NCBI RefSeq assembly: GCF_001548395.1
Contig: NZ_AP017367.1
Location: 4,129,001 to 4,193,000, forward strand
DNA length: 64,000 nt
Direction: 5' to 3'
From: Leptolyngbya sp. O-77
Lineage (GTDB): Bacteria > Cyanobacteriota > Cyanobacteriia > Elainellales > Elainellaceae
Shown piece after piece: positions 17,849 to 26,587 of the stretch (position 1 is its first letter; the number at the start of each line of letters is the position of its first letter). The notes beneath the pieces are model-generated. The model was not told the DNA's origin. It ran no database searches and was given only the letters and a program-made list of their open reading frames with translations. The position numbers and the translations under genes are program-made.

Positions 17849-18721
17849 ATGCCTTACTGCTCGATTCGCGGTGTTGATCACTATTACGAATGGATTTGTG
17901 AATCCGGCTCAGCACCGTCTGGAAGCCGTCCCGTACTGGTGTTTTTGCATGGCTGGGCGGGGTCTGCCCGCTATTGGGAATCGACGGCTCGACGGCTGGT
18001 GTCGCAATATGACTGTTTGCTGTACGATCTGCGGGGATTTGGGCGATCGCGCCTGCCCCGCCCCATTCCAGAAGACGTAGCCGCCCTTGGTTATGAACTG
18101 GAGACCTATGCTGACGACTTGGCGCTGTTGCTGGATTCTCTCGGTGTGGAACGAGTAACGCTGAATGCTCATTCCACCGGAGCATCGATCGCCGTCTTTT
18201 TTCTGAACCAGTACGCTGAGCGAGTCGATCGCGCCATTTTGACATGCAGCGGCATTTTTGAATACAACAAACGAGCGTTTGAAGCCTTTTACCGCTTTGG
18301 GAAATATGTGGTGGATTTTCGCCCCGGCTGGCTGCGCTACATCCCGTTTGTAGATCAAATGTTTATGGCGCGGTTCCTGCGTCGTTCGATTTCGGCGGGC
18401 GATCGCCGGGCGTTTCTGGCCGACTATCTCGATGCCGACTACGAAGCTGCCCTGGGCACCATCTACACTGCCGTCAGCAAAAAGGCTGTGGACGTGATGC
18501 CGCAGGAATTTGCCCGCCTCACGGTTCCTACGCTGCTAATTTCCGGCGAATACGACCAGATTATACCTGCCTCGATGGGGCAGCAGGCTGCCAGCCTGAG
18601 CGATCGCATCACCCACCGCATCATCGCCGAGACAGGACACTTCCCCATGCTGGAAGATGCAGAAGCCTATATGGAAACCATCGAGGCATTCCTGAACCAG
18701 ACGCTCGAACCCGTTGCTTAG
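17849..18721 (+). CDS. Alpha/beta hydrolase
   Basis: This 290-residue protein has the alpha/beta hydrolase fold. HGWAGSARYW (34-43) supplies the oxyanion hole, S109 in NAHSTGAS is the likely nucleophile (the elbow reads HSTGA and not the usual GxSxG), the aspartate in SGEYDQIIP and the histidine in ETGHFPMLED complete the triad. Between the core strands lies a helical cap (about 145-200). It starts 40 bp after clpX on the same strand and may be read through from that operon. The substrate cannot be told; relatives include esterases, lipases and haloperoxidase-like enzymes. Confidence 0.85.
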   Translation: MPYCSIRGVDHYYEWICESGSAPSGSRPVLVFLHGWAGSARYWESTARRLVSQYDCLLYDLRGFGRSRLPRPIPEDVAALGYELETYADDLALLLDSLGVERVTLNAHSTGASIAVFFLNQYAERVDRAILTCSGIFEYNKRAFEAFYRFGKYVVDFRPGWLRYIPFVDQMFMARFLRRSISAGDRRAFLADYLDADYEAALGTIYTAVSKKAVDVMPQEFARLTVPTLLISGEYDQIIPASMGQQAASLSDRITHRIIAETGHFPMLEDAEAYMETIEAFLNQTLEPVA

Positions 18722-18743
18722 CGTTGTGTCTCGGCTTGCAGAC

Positions 18744-19586
18744 TTAACTCTCTTCTGGCTGGGTTCCAGCCGTCATCGCAGACAGCACGGCCTGCTGCGC
18801 CACCTGGCTATAGAGGCTGCGGAGATACTCATTCACCGCATGGGCAGAAACCGACCCCGACGTGCCGCCATCAGAACGTAGCGGCATCTGCCCCAGCAGA
18901 TCGAGGACAGTTTCAGAACTAGGCGGCGGCGCGATGACCACCAGCGATGGCTCTAGCTGATGATCATACTGCCAGAAGGTTTGCAGGGCGATCGCCGAAG
19001 ATGTAACCACTGGTGGACTGGGCGTTTCTTCTGGCGGTGGCACATCGGGACTGGCGCTACGAAGCCGACGCAGTTCGCTGATAATCTGCTCCTTGGTGCG
19101 CCCCCGCAACTGAAACAGCACAAAGGGATCTTCACTGAAGCGATCGCCCAACACATAATACACCGCCCCAATGTGCTTGCAGGGATTCGCCGGGTCCGGG
19201 CAAGAACAGCGGCTGTGGATATCAAACTTGGTAAACGGGAACAGGCTCAGCCCATTAGCCGTGAAAACTTCTTCAATATTCTGCGGCATCTCGCCCGCCA
19301 GCAGCTTGGCAGAAAAGATCGCCTGCTGAGACAGCGATTCAATCACATACTGCCACTGCTCATCATCAAACGGATCGAGGGACAGCGTGACTTTGTATGG
19401 CTCTGGCGCAGTGCCCTGAACTCGCGCATGAACCTTCGCGCCGCGAAATTCAATGGATAACACATGGCCTTCGCGAGCATAGTTACGGGCGCGGGCCAGG
19501 CGGCGCACCCAGCCAAATGACTCCAGCACATCAATCCAGCGCTGGGCCCACCATTCCCGACTTGGCTGCGCGTCATACTGAGTCAT
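18744..19586 (-). CDS. SWIM zinc-finger domain protein
   Basis: A SWIM zinc finger sits at about residues 127-150: CSCPDPANPCKH gives the CxC...CxH ligands followed by IGAVYYVLG. The N-terminal part (REWWAQRWIDVLESFGWVRRLARARNYAREG) matches the usual start of bacterial SWIM proteins. The region from about 190 is proline-rich and probably disordered, and the last 60 residues form a separate helical piece. SWIM domains bind DNA or protein partners; in bacteria they often occur near SNF2-type helicases, but none is seen here. Length 280 residues. It converges with the alpha/beta hydrolase and diverges from the DUF760 gene. Confidence 0.85.
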   Translation of the reverse strand: MTQYDAQPSREWWAQRWIDVLESFGWVRRLARARNYAREGHVLSIEFRGAKVHARVQGTAPEPYKVTLSLDPFDDEQWQYVIESLSQQAIFSAKLLAGEMPQNIEEVFTANGLSLFPFTKFDIHSRCSCPDPANPCKHIGAVYYVLGDRFSEDPFVLFQLRGRTKEQIISELRRLRSASPDVPPPEETPSPPVVTSSAIALQTFWQYDHQLEPSLVVIAPPPSSETVLDLLGQMPLRSDGGTSGSVSAHAVNEYLRSLYSQVAQQAVLSAMTAGTQPEES

Positions 19587-19688
19587 GGTCTAATGCAAGT
19601 TCCGTAATTTCCCTTAAGGAGCATTGTCACAGGCGCAAATATAAATGTAACAATAGGATTCAATCTTATCGTGACTTCCTGGGTTCCT

Positions 19689-20054
19689 ATGAACTTTGAC
19701 CCCGACAGCACCGAACTGTTTGGCAGTAGCGCCGAAGAGATGCAAGCCAACGAACTGTTGAAGTATCTCCAGCACCAGTCGCCAGAGGTGCTGGCGCGAG
19801 TGGCCCGGTCTGTCAGCCCAGAAATCAAAGACATCATTTCGCAAAACGTGCAGGGGCTTGTCGGGATGTTGCCCTCAGAAGCCTTTAACATGCAGATTAC
19901 AACCGATCGCGACAATCTGGCGGGGCTGCTTGCCTCTGCCATGATGACGGGCTATTTCCTGCGACGCATGGAGCAACGCATGGAGCTAGAAGTCAGCGTG
20001 GCTGATGCGTTTGGCTCGTTTCGCGATAGCGGCGATGAGTCGTCCGGCAGCTAG
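19689..20054 (+). CDS. DUF760 family protein
   Basis: The 121-residue product has the DUF760 pattern: LLKYLQHQSPEVLARVARSV, then SPEIKDIISQNVQGLVGMLP, then LAGLLASAMMTGYFLRRMEQRMELE. DUF760 proteins are found in cyanobacteria and plastids and have no established biochemical role that I can state; the plant members are chloroplast proteins. The helical, soluble sequence has no signal peptide. I prefer ATG 19689 (MNFDPDS); a GTG at 19671 would add six residues. It diverges from the SWIM gene over a 102-bp gap. Confidence 0.85.
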   Translation: MNFDPDSTELFGSSAEEMQANELLKYLQHQSPEVLARVARSVSPEIKDIISQNVQGLVGMLPSEAFNMQITTDRDNLAGLLASAMMTGYFLRRMEQRMELEVSVADAFGSFRDSGDESSGS

Positions 20055-20122
20055 CATTTGGTGTTGCTCAGTGGGTTGAATCTGTGGGTTGATTCTGGGA
20101 GTTAATTCTGCCGATTCTGCGG

Positions 20123-21358
20123 TTAATTCTGCGATCGCGGCAGGGTTGTGGGTCGCACGCCAATTTCCAAAACCTCACCCTCCCGGTTAATTTCTAGCGC
20201 CAACAGATCGCCGATTTTGCTACCATCCACCTGCTCCTGCACGTCGGATGCAGTGTAAACAGGAACGCCACCCACCCTCAGAATCACGTCTCCGGGCTGA
20301 AGTCCAGCCGTGGCAGCGGGGGTATTTTCCAATACCTGGAGAATGAGAACGCCCCGATCGACCGCGAGCTTTGACGGATCGAAGGGCGGGTCTTCGACGT
20401 TTTGCTGCAATTCTTCCTTGAGCGCTGGGGTGAGGTTGGTCATTTGAATGCCCAAAAACGGATGCGCGACCTGTCCCGTAGCAAAAAGCTGGTCGGCAAT
20501 TCGCTTGACGGTTTCGATCGGGATGGCGAAACCCAGCCCCTGCGCGTTGGCGCGAATGGCCGTGTTCATACCAATGACCTCGCCTTGGTCGTTGAGCAGC
20601 GGGCCGCCGGAATTGCCGGGATTAATCGCTGCGTCGGTTTGGATGAAACGAACCCGCCGATCGGGGCTACCGACTTCGGAACTGGAGCGTCCCGTAGCGC
20701 TGATGATGCCCGCCGTCACCGTGTTGTCCAGTCCCAAAGGATTGCCGATGGCGATCGCCCATTGTCCCGGAACCAAGTTGGTCGAGCCGCCCAGCGTCAC
20801 AGTTGGCAAATCGGTCGCATCGATGGCGATCGCCGCCACATCTGTCACCTCATCTGCCCCCACCACCCGTCCCTCAAACTCGCGCCCGTCCCTTAGCGTC
20901 ACACGCACCGTGTCGGCCCCCTCCACCACATGGGCATTGGTAATAATTTGCCCACTAGCCGAAATCACAAAGCCAGACCCGGTTCCCCGCCGCAATCGCT
21001 CCGGAGCGCTTGGGCCCTCTTCGCCAAAAAATCGACGAAAGAAGGGACTAGCTCCTGGTGGAACCCGGCTCACTGTGCGGGATGCATCAATCCGCACCAC
21101 GGCTGGGCCAACGCGCTCTGCGGCAGCCGCAATAAAGTTGTATGGCTGAGCGCTGGAAACACTCGGCGGCGCAGGCGGCGATTCGTTCGCCACAGGGGCC
21201 AGGGACGGCGGCACGTTGGCAGGGCTGCGATTGGGCAAAGGCTGAGGGGTGCGGACGGGGCTGAACGACTGCCAAGTCGCGTGTCCGGCCATGCCCAGAC
21301 TCACACCCATCACCAGCACGGCGGCGTACATGCCCCAAGATTTCAAAGATTTAACCAT
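20123..21358 (-). CDS. Deg/HtrA-type serine protease with PDZ domain (HhoA/HhoB/HtrA family)
   Basis: A 411-residue envelope protease. An N-terminal membrane segment (about 8-28) is followed by a proline-rich linker, the trypsin-like domain with H143 (TNAHVV), D173 (TDVAAIAID) and S250 (PGNSGGP), and one PDZ domain (about 310-400, LQPGDVILRVGGVPVY). It degrades or refolds damaged proteins in the periplasm or thylakoid lumen. Cyanobacteria carry several paralogues (HhoA, HhoB, HtrA); the single PDZ domain fits any of them, so I give no symbol. The gene diverges from the LysM/LytM gene at 21752 across 393 bp. Confidence 0.93.
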   Translation of the reverse strand: MVKSLKSWGMYAAVLVMGVSLGMAGHATWQSFSPVRTPQPLPNRSPANVPPSLAPVANESPPAPPSVSSAQPYNFIAAAAERVGPAVVRIDASRTVSRVPPGASPFFRRFFGEEGPSAPERLRRGTGSGFVISASGQIITNAHVVEGADTVRVTLRDGREFEGRVVGADEVTDVAAIAIDATDLPTVTLGGSTNLVPGQWAIAIGNPLGLDNTVTAGIISATGRSSSEVGSPDRRVRFIQTDAAINPGNSGGPLLNDQGEVIGMNTAIRANAQGLGFAIPIETVKRIADQLFATGQVAHPFLGIQMTNLTPALKEELQQNVEDPPFDPSKLAVDRGVLILQVLENTPAATAGLQPGDVILRVGGVPVYTASDVQEQVDGSKIGDLLALEINREGEVLEIGVRPTTLPRSQN

Positions 21359-21751
21359 GAGACGGAGTTGAGAAGCAGTGACGAGGGAATCGGGCGGGCA
21401 GAGATTTAGGCGGAATGCTGTGGGGCGACTGCGTAAAGATTTAACGATACAGAGCGATTCTAAAGTAACCGTCAGACGGGTGCTTCGTCTTGCCTATTAG
21501 GGCGATCGCTTCCAGCGTAATCTTTCTTGGATTTTTTTGCAGGGAAGAATCTAGGAAATCTCTCGCAAGAGCGGTTTGTGGCTGGCTAGGATGGAGACAT
21601 TTGAGCCGGTTTTTGAGCCAATCTGGGTTCGTCCTGAGGCAGTTGAACGATTTCTTGCGGGCTGCACCCACCAGAAATCGTCCAAAATCAGAAAACCGAT
21701 CACAGGTGCTTAAGTCCTGCTGGTGAAACGTTGGTTAGAGAAGGGTTGTCC
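21359..21751. other. Divergent intergenic region upstream of the Deg protease and LysM genes
   Basis: The 393-bp region holds one HIP1 site (about 21503) and no recognisable gene. It must contain the promoters for both flanking genes. No operator was recognised. Confidence 0.45.
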
Positions 21752-22768
21752 ATGAGCGAGAAATTTCAGGCATATCGCAAGCGCCGGGGCGCTGATTTGG
21801 GTGGGATGGTTTTGCTGGGATTGGGGGTCATAGGTATGAGCCAAGGGGCGATCGCCCAATCCAGTCTGCCAACACCTTCCTCAGCCTATGCCCTATTAAT
21901 TGCCCAATCTGCCGATGCACCCACCGACTCGCTCTGCCCAGCGCCGGTGCTGTCCCGGCTAACCCGCTATCAGACCCGTGCCGGAGACACGATCGCCAGC
22001 CTTGCCCAGCGCCACAACCTGACAGCAGAAACCCTGATTGGCATGAATCCGGTGCTGCGGCAGGGCAATCCGCCAGTGGGCACTAGTCTGCTGATTCCGC
22101 CGATCAACGGGCTGCGGGTAGAGGTTCCGACTGGACGCACCTGGCGCGACCTGGCACAGCAATATCGCGTGCGGGCAGATGTGCTGTTTGAGGCAAACGG
22201 CTGTCGCCCGCCGGGTCGGGTTGCTTTCGTCCCCGGTGCAACGCTATCTTCGGCGAACCCAGCGGCCGGAGGTACGGCAGCGGGGACTGCGGCCGATCCT
22301 AACAACCGCCCCAGAATTACTAGCCCCGATCGGGCGGCGGCGATTCTGAGAACCCATCCCCTGGGTAGCCCAACGGTGGCGCTGGTGATTAAGGGCTATG
22401 GCTGGCAAATCGATCCGCGATCGGGGCAGGTCGTGTTTAACAGCGGCGTAGACCTGGCAGCCAGTGAAGGAAACCCGGTGGTGTCAGCGGGTGAGGGCAC
22501 AGTCGCCTTTGCGGCCAATCAAGGAAACTACGGCAATCTAGTCGTCGTCAACCATCCCGAAGGGTTGCAAACGCGATACGCCCAGTTGGGGACGATTCAG
22601 GTGCAGGTGGGGCAGCGAGTGCAGGCGGGCGATCGCCTCGGCACGGTTGGTCGCAGCGCCCCTGATCAGGAACCCCTGCTGCGGTTTGAAGTCCGCTCCA
22701 ATTCTGACCTGGGCTGGGTCGCCCAAGATCCAGGCCTCTATTTTCAGGACATGCGAGTAGGACAGTAG
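21752..22768 (+). CDS. LysM and LytM/M23-like domain protein, metal ligands lost
   Basis: The 338-residue protein has a signal peptide (GMVLLGLGVIGMSQGAIAQ), a LysM domain at about 72-118 (TRAGDTIASLAQRHNLTAETLIGMNP, up to LLIPPI), a weaker LysM-like stretch (GRTWRDLAQQYRV), and a C-terminal M23/LytM fold (about 210-335). Active M23 peptidases bind zinc through HxxxD and HLH. Here the first site reads NSGVDLA, so the His is lost while the Asp is kept, and the HLHFE motif reads LLRFE. It is therefore probably not a peptidase but a cell-wall binding or amidase-regulating protein, like the degenerate LytM factors EnvC and NlpD. ATG 21752 is preceded by AGAAGGG at good spacing; TTG 21731 is an alternative start. 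Confidence 0.88.
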   Translation: MSEKFQAYRKRRGADLGGMVLLGLGVIGMSQGAIAQSSLPTPSSAYALLIAQSADAPTDSLCPAPVLSRLTRYQTRAGDTIASLAQRHNLTAETLIGMNPVLRQGNPPVGTSLLIPPINGLRVEVPTGRTWRDLAQQYRVRADVLFEANGCRPPGRVAFVPGATLSSANPAAGGTAAGTAADPNNRPRITSPDRAAAILRTHPLGSPTVALVIKGYGWQIDPRSGQVVFNSGVDLAASEGNPVVSAGEGTVAFAANQGNYGNLVVVNHPEGLQTRYAQLGTIQVQVGQRVQAGDRLGTVGRSAPDQEPLLRFEVRSNSDLGWVAQDPGLYFQDMRVGQ

Positions 22769-22916
22769 GGAACGCTCTGGCATCTGCCCAAAACAGTTCG
22801 TACACTAGAGCAGGGTTCGACTGTAGTGGTTTTAACACTTTAGTAAGCTTCGCAAGTATCTTTGCAAGTAGCTTTTGCAATTAGTGGTTTTCACAATTTC
22901 TGGAGATAGGTAAGCT

Positions 22917-23915
22917 ATGTCGATTGCAGCGGTTCTCGTCTCGCGCCAGAGTGGCGGTGTCCGCAATTCCCAGCCTGGTCGCCAAACGGGGCGATCGCCC
23001 TCAAAGCAGTTTTGGCGATCGCTCGGTTCGGTGGCCGGAGGGCTGGCGATCGCGCTTCACAGTCTGGCCCTACCCGCCCTCGCTGACCCGTTTCGCAGCA
23101 CCAACCCCCGCAACATCGACCGCACCACCGAAGCCGCCTTCACCGCCATGTTTGCCGAGGGTAACTACACTCAAGCAGCCAGTTTGCTGGAGAATGCCTC
23201 GCGCAATGAGCCGCTGGCCCACGCCCTGGTCGCATCGCTGGCCTACCTGAACCGGGATTGGGATACCTTGCGCGATCGCGCTACCCAGACTCGGCGATCG
23301 GCAGAACGGCTGATGCAGAGCGATCCACTCCGGGGCAACATTTACCGAGCAGTGGGACACTTCCTGGAAGGCGGGTATGCCGTCTCCACCCAAAGTACCG
23401 TTGCCGCCACGCCCACCGTCCTCCGCGAACTTCAGCGGGCCTTCAGCGCCTTGGGCGAGGCCGAACGCATTGCCCCCGACGACCCAGAGCTAAATTTGGT
23501 GAAGGGGTACATCGAACTGTTCCTGGCGACGAACTTGCCCTTTAGCAGCCCAGAACAGGCTTTGGAAAAGCTGGAAAATTTTGCCGGGCCCGAATATCTA
23601 GCGCAGCGGGGAATCGCCATCGGCTATCGGGATCTGGAACAGTTTGAACCCGCGATGGCGGCGGTTGACCAGGCCCTCGCAGATACGCCTGACAATCCCG
23701 ATCTTTACTATCTCAAGGCACAGATTCTAGTACGCCAGGAGAAGTATCGTGAGAGCCTGGAGTTCTTTCAGCGGGCGCTGGAAAAAGAAGACCAGCTTCC
23801 CCAACGCCACGCCAACCAAATCGCCTGGGAGGCCTGTCGTGCTGAGAGCGTGGTCGAAGGGTTGCGAGATGGTGTGAGCCGTCAGCGCTGCAACCCGCTG
23901 CTGCGTCGTCGCTAG
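22917..23915 (+). CDS. Secreted TPR-like repeat protein
   Basis: The 332-residue protein has a long N-terminal region ending in a Sec-type signal (GGLAIALHSLALPALA, about 41-57). The rest is helical repeat: FTAMFAEGNYTQAASLLENA, LVASLAYLNRDWDTLRDRA, RAFSALGEAERIAPDDPELN, and typical TPR pairs near the end (FEPAMAAVDQALADTPDNPD, YRESLEFFQRALEK). It probably works as a scaffold in the periplasm or lumen. GGAG precedes ATG 22917 (about 22900). I recognise no specific orthologue. Confidence 0.8.
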   Translation: MSIAAVLVSRQSGGVRNSQPGRQTGRSPSKQFWRSLGSVAGGLAIALHSLALPALADPFRSTNPRNIDRTTEAAFTAMFAEGNYTQAASLLENASRNEPLAHALVASLAYLNRDWDTLRDRATQTRRSAERLMQSDPLRGNIYRAVGHFLEGGYAVSTQSTVAATPTVLRELQRAFSALGEAERIAPDDPELNLVKGYIELFLATNLPFSSPEQALEKLENFAGPEYLAQRGIAIGYRDLEQFEPAMAAVDQALADTPDNPDLYYLKAQILVRQEKYRESLEFFQRALEKEDQLPQRHANQIAWEACRAESVVEGLRDGVSRQRCNPLLRRR

Positions 23916-24029
23916 CCGGGGTTTGGGTTAAGATTGGGCTGGTTCGTGGCTTAGGGCGATCGCTCGTCCACCAGATCTTCTAAAATCTTCCTGAACGCCG
24001 TCGGTCTAATTCCTGATCCTTTGCCATTT

Positions 24030-24085
24030 ACCCGTGGCCCTTATTCCGTGGCTCCTATTCCGTGGCTCCTATTCCGTGGCTCTTA
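24030..24085 (+). repeat. 14-bp tandem repeat carrying GTG start codons
   Basis: Four copies of TTCCGTGGCTCCTA (first and last diverged) cover 24030-24085. Each contains a GTG. Because 14 is not a multiple of three, successive GTGs fall in different frames; 24034 and 24076 are in frame with the methyltransferase gene. Copy number change would alter which GTG is used. Confidence 0.85.
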
Positions 24086-24834
24086 TTTTCAAAGACTATT
24101 TCTCGCGTCAGGCGAGCCGCTACGCGAAGTATCGTCCGGGCTATCCCGATGAGCTATACGCCTACCTAGTCAAAACGGCAACAAGACACGACGCAGCCTG
24201 GGATTGCGCCACCGGCAATGGGCAAGTTGCGATCGGGCTGGTGCCCTATTTTGAAACCATCTACGCGACGGATGCCAGCGCCAGCCAAATCGCCAACGCC
24301 TTTCCCCACGAGCGAATTCAGTATTCGGTTGCGCCCGCAGAGGCCAGCGGCCTGCCCGACCACTGCGTAGACCTGATCACGGTCGGGCTGGCGCTGCACT
24401 GGCTGCCGCTGGACGGGTTCTATGCCGAGGTGAATCGCGTGGGCCGGCCGGGCGGCGTGATTGCGGCCTGGTGCAGCGATTTATTCCGGGTTGCCGAGGC
24501 CACACCTGCCGTGGCCGCGCTGATCGACGAACTCTACGCACTCATCCTGCCCATGCAGCCGCCCGAAGTGCAACTCGTGCATGATCATTACCAGACAGTC
24601 CCCTTTCCGTTTGAGGAACTGCCCGCGCCCACCTTTCGCCAGACCGTGCAGTGGACTCCGGAGATCATTTTGGGCTGCGTTTCTACCTGGTCTGCGGTGC
24701 AGCGCTATGCCGACGCAGAGGGGCTGGGACGGGTTGCAAGAGTGGGGGCGATCGCCCTCTCTTCTGCCTGGGGTGATCCAACGATTCCCAAAACCGTCTG
24801 CTGGGATATTTTTCTACGAGTCGGGCGAATATAG
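24076..24834 (+). CDS. Class I SAM-dependent methyltransferase
   Basis: The product resembles the Methyltransf_11 group: KDYFSRQASRYAKYRPGYP is the usual start, motif I is WDCATGNGQVA, the acidic loop is YATDAS, and VDLITVGLALHWLPLDGFYAEVNRVGRPGG follows. This subgroup (YPD-HW type) methylates small carboxylic acids in some yeast and bacterial relatives, but the substrate here is unknown. No ATG is available; GTG 24076 (MALIFKDYFS) gives 252 residues and fits the family, GTG 24034 would add 14 residues encoded by the tandem repeat. No clear Shine-Dalgarno is seen. Confidence 0.85.
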   Translation: MALIFKDYFSRQASRYAKYRPGYPDELYAYLVKTATRHDAAWDCATGNGQVAIGLVPYFETIYATDASASQIANAFPHERIQYSVAPAEASGLPDHCVDLITVGLALHWLPLDGFYAEVNRVGRPGGVIAAWCSDLFRVAEATPAVAALIDELYALILPMQPPEVQLVHDHYQTVPFPFEELPAPTFRQTVQWTPEIILGCVSTWSAVQRYADAEGLGRVARVGAIALSSAWGDPTIPKTVCWDIFLRVGRI

Positions 24835-24975
24835 AACCGGGACAAGACTTGTTAGACAAGACCTTTAGAGACAAGACCTTTAGACAAGTAGACATAATAG
24901 ACAGGTAAGATGCTGGACGGGCAAGGTGCAGAGCCTACAGCCTGTTTATGCCTACAGCCTGTTTATTCAGATGAT

Positions 24976-25286
24976 TCAGAGCTTTTGCTGAAACGCTTCC
25001 ACAATGTCCATCAATTGGATTTGGGACTGCACAGGCAACAGATCTAGCAGAGAAACTTCGTGCTTGCCGCCGCCCAGCTTGACAGGAATGCCGCGCAGAA
25101 TATCTAGCACCTCGTCCTCAGTCGGCACGCCTTTTTCAAGCAAGGGGATAAAGCTGCTCTGCCAGGGGGGGTGTTGAGGTGAGCATCGCGGAGATACAAA
25201 TGCCACTTAGCTACGTCGATGTACACCTCTTTGCCCAGTTCTGCGGCCAGGGCCTCGATGGCTTCGGAAGAATTGGAATACGCCAT
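24976..25286 (-). pseudogene. DUF3181 family protein, reading frame broken
   Basis: The N-terminal half (25286 down to about 25172) reads MAYSNSSEAIEALAAELGK and VYIDVAKWHLYLRDAHLNT, the C-terminal half (from about 25145) reads LLEKGVPTEDEVLDIL, RGIPVKLGGGKHEVSLLDLL and PVQSQIQLMDIVEAFQ, but in another frame. Removing one base from the run of seven G (25165-25171) and one from the run of four G (25144-25147) gives HLNTPLAEQLYPLLEKG, which matches the family consensus as I remember it. The gene would then encode about 102 residues, full length for DUF3181. These are cyanobacterial proteins of unknown function. The break may be a sequencing error. Confidence 0.8.
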
Positions 25287-25367
25287 GTCTACGCCGTATT
25301 GATGAATGGAATGAAAAGTTCGGTCAGGGTCGTAATCGGTTTGGAGGTGCCTGTTTCAAGACACACC

Positions 25368-25637
25368 TCAAGGGGACTTTGCGTTGGGCTTGCTCACCGG
25401 GCCAGAGTAGTCAGCGATCGCAAAGATATAGACCCCATGCACCACCAAGGCCGCCAGCCACAGCCCGCTAAACCACACGGTCCAGGGCCAGGCTTGAGCT
25501 TGCACGAGTCGAAAAAACCACACGCCAGAGTTGACCGCAATAAACACTGCAACGTGGGTGGCAAAGGTCATGCGGTCGTCCAGCTTACGAAAGGCGGGGT
25601 CGTTGCGGTCGGGTTCGCGGGGCCAGCGGGGAGGCAT
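25368..25637 (-). CDS. 2TM domain membrane protein
   Basis: The 89-residue protein starts MPPRWPREPDRNDPAFRKLDDRM and then has two membrane helices (about 24-43, FATHVAVFIAVNSGVWFF, and 51-74, WFSGLWLAALVVHGVYIFAI). The layout and the spacing of His and Trp residues match the 2TM domain family (also fused to sensor kinases in other bacteria). Function unknown. It lies 81 bp upstream of the DUF3181 gene on the same strand. Confidence 0.8.
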   Translation of the reverse strand: MPPRWPREPDRNDPAFRKLDDRMTFATHVAVFIAVNSGVWFFRLVQAQAWPWTVWFSGLWLAALVVHGVYIFAIADYSGPVSKPNAKSP

Positions 25638-25797
25638 ATAGTCATCCGAGTGAACATCCAGCTTTTATTGTACTGGTGTGACTGTCTACTACAGCGGTTT
25701 TGCAGCGAGTGCAGGACGCAGGGAACCGAAACTCTGGTCTCGTTGGGAGAGTGCGTGTCTCACCCCGTCCAAAACTGCTGCATTTCCCCAATCCAGG

Positions 25798-26304
25798 CTA
25801 TTGCGCCGCCTGGTAATCGCCCGATTTGCCGCCCGTCTTGCTGAGCAGGCGAATGTTTGTGATTTGCATGGATTTTTCTAGGGCTTTGGCCATGTCGTAG
25901 AGCGTCAGTGCCGCAATCGAAACAGCGGTCAGCGCTTCCATTTCTACGCCAGTTTCGGCTTTGAGGCGCACCTCAGCGCGGATATCGTAACCCGGCAGGT
26001 CTAGATTGGGCGTGATCTGAACGTCTACTTTTTGCAGGGGCAGTGGGTGGCACAGGGGAATCAGGTTGGCGGTTTGCTTGGCAGCCATAATGCCTGCCAG
26101 CCTGGCCGTGCCTAGCACATCGCCCTTGGGCGCATTGCCCGATTCAATTGCTGCAAGGGTTTCGGGCTGCATCTGGATTTGCCCTAGGGCGATCGCCATC
26201 CGCACGGTTGCTGCCTTAGCCGACACATCCACCATGTTTGCTTGCCCGGTTGCGTCCAGATGGGTCAGGTTGGGCAGAGATTTTTCAGCAGAATTTTGTT
26301 CCAT
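25798..26304 (-). CDS. moaC: Cyclic pyranopterin monophosphate synthase
   Basis: MoaC works with MoaA to turn GTP into cyclic pyranopterin monophosphate, the first stage of molybdenum cofactor synthesis. The 168-residue protein has LTHLDATGQANMVDVSAKA, GDVLGTARLAGIMAAKQT, LIPLCHPLPLQKVDV and VEMEALTAVSIAALTLYDM, all hallmark MoaC blocks with the catalytic region intact. It diverges from the tRNA-Arg gene 47 bp away. No other moa gene is in the window. Confidence 0.97.
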   Translation of the reverse strand: MEQNSAEKSLPNLTHLDATGQANMVDVSAKAATVRMAIALGQIQMQPETLAAIESGNAPKGDVLGTARLAGIMAAKQTANLIPLCHPLPLQKVDVQITPNLDLPGYDIRAEVRLKAETGVEMEALTAVSIAALTLYDMAKALEKSMQITNIRLLSKTGGKSGDYQAAQ

Positions 26305-26351
26305 GAGTCAGACTCTGTTGATGTCGTGTGATAGTATAAAGTTTCTGGCAG

Positions 26352-26425
26352 GGGCCTGTAGCTCAGTGGACTAGAGCACGTGGCTACGGACCACGGTGTC
26401 GGGGGTTCGAATCCCTCCTGGCCCG
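26352..26425 (+). tRNA. tRNA-Arg (anticodon ACG)
   Basis: The 74-base sequence folds as a cloverleaf: acceptor GGGCCTG against CTGGCCC (one T-T mismatch), D stem GCTC/GAGC, anticodon stem CGTGG/CCACG with loop CTACGGA (anticodon ACG, read as ICG after deamination), T stem GGGGG/CCCTC with loop TTCGAAT, discriminator G. CCA is not encoded. A strong terminator follows. Confidence 0.96.
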
Positions 26426-26433
26426 TCAGCAAG

Positions 26434-26470
26434 TGGAGTGAGCCAAAGCAGCTCACTCCATTTTGCTTTC
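26434..26470 (+). terminator. Intrinsic terminator after tRNA-Arg
   Basis: TGGAGTGAGC (26434-26443) pairs perfectly with GCTCACTCCA (26451-26460) around a seven-base loop, followed by TTTTGCTTTCTTT. It ends the tRNA transcript eight bases after the tRNA. Confidence 0.92.
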
Positions 26471-26587
26471 TTTGGCTTTCTTGAATTGCCAATTTTGGAG
26501 AAAAGCGCAGAAAAAAGCATGCAAAAGTTTACCCTTTGGTTCTGCTTCATCTACGCCCTACCTTAATGCCCTGCTGCCTGCGTTTAC

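Noticed and set aside
25144..25171. Programmed ribosomal frameshifting in the DUF3181 gene
   Set aside because: Two separate shifts in the same direction would be needed, and the same pattern of extra bases occurs in four other unrelated genes; base-calling error is simpler.
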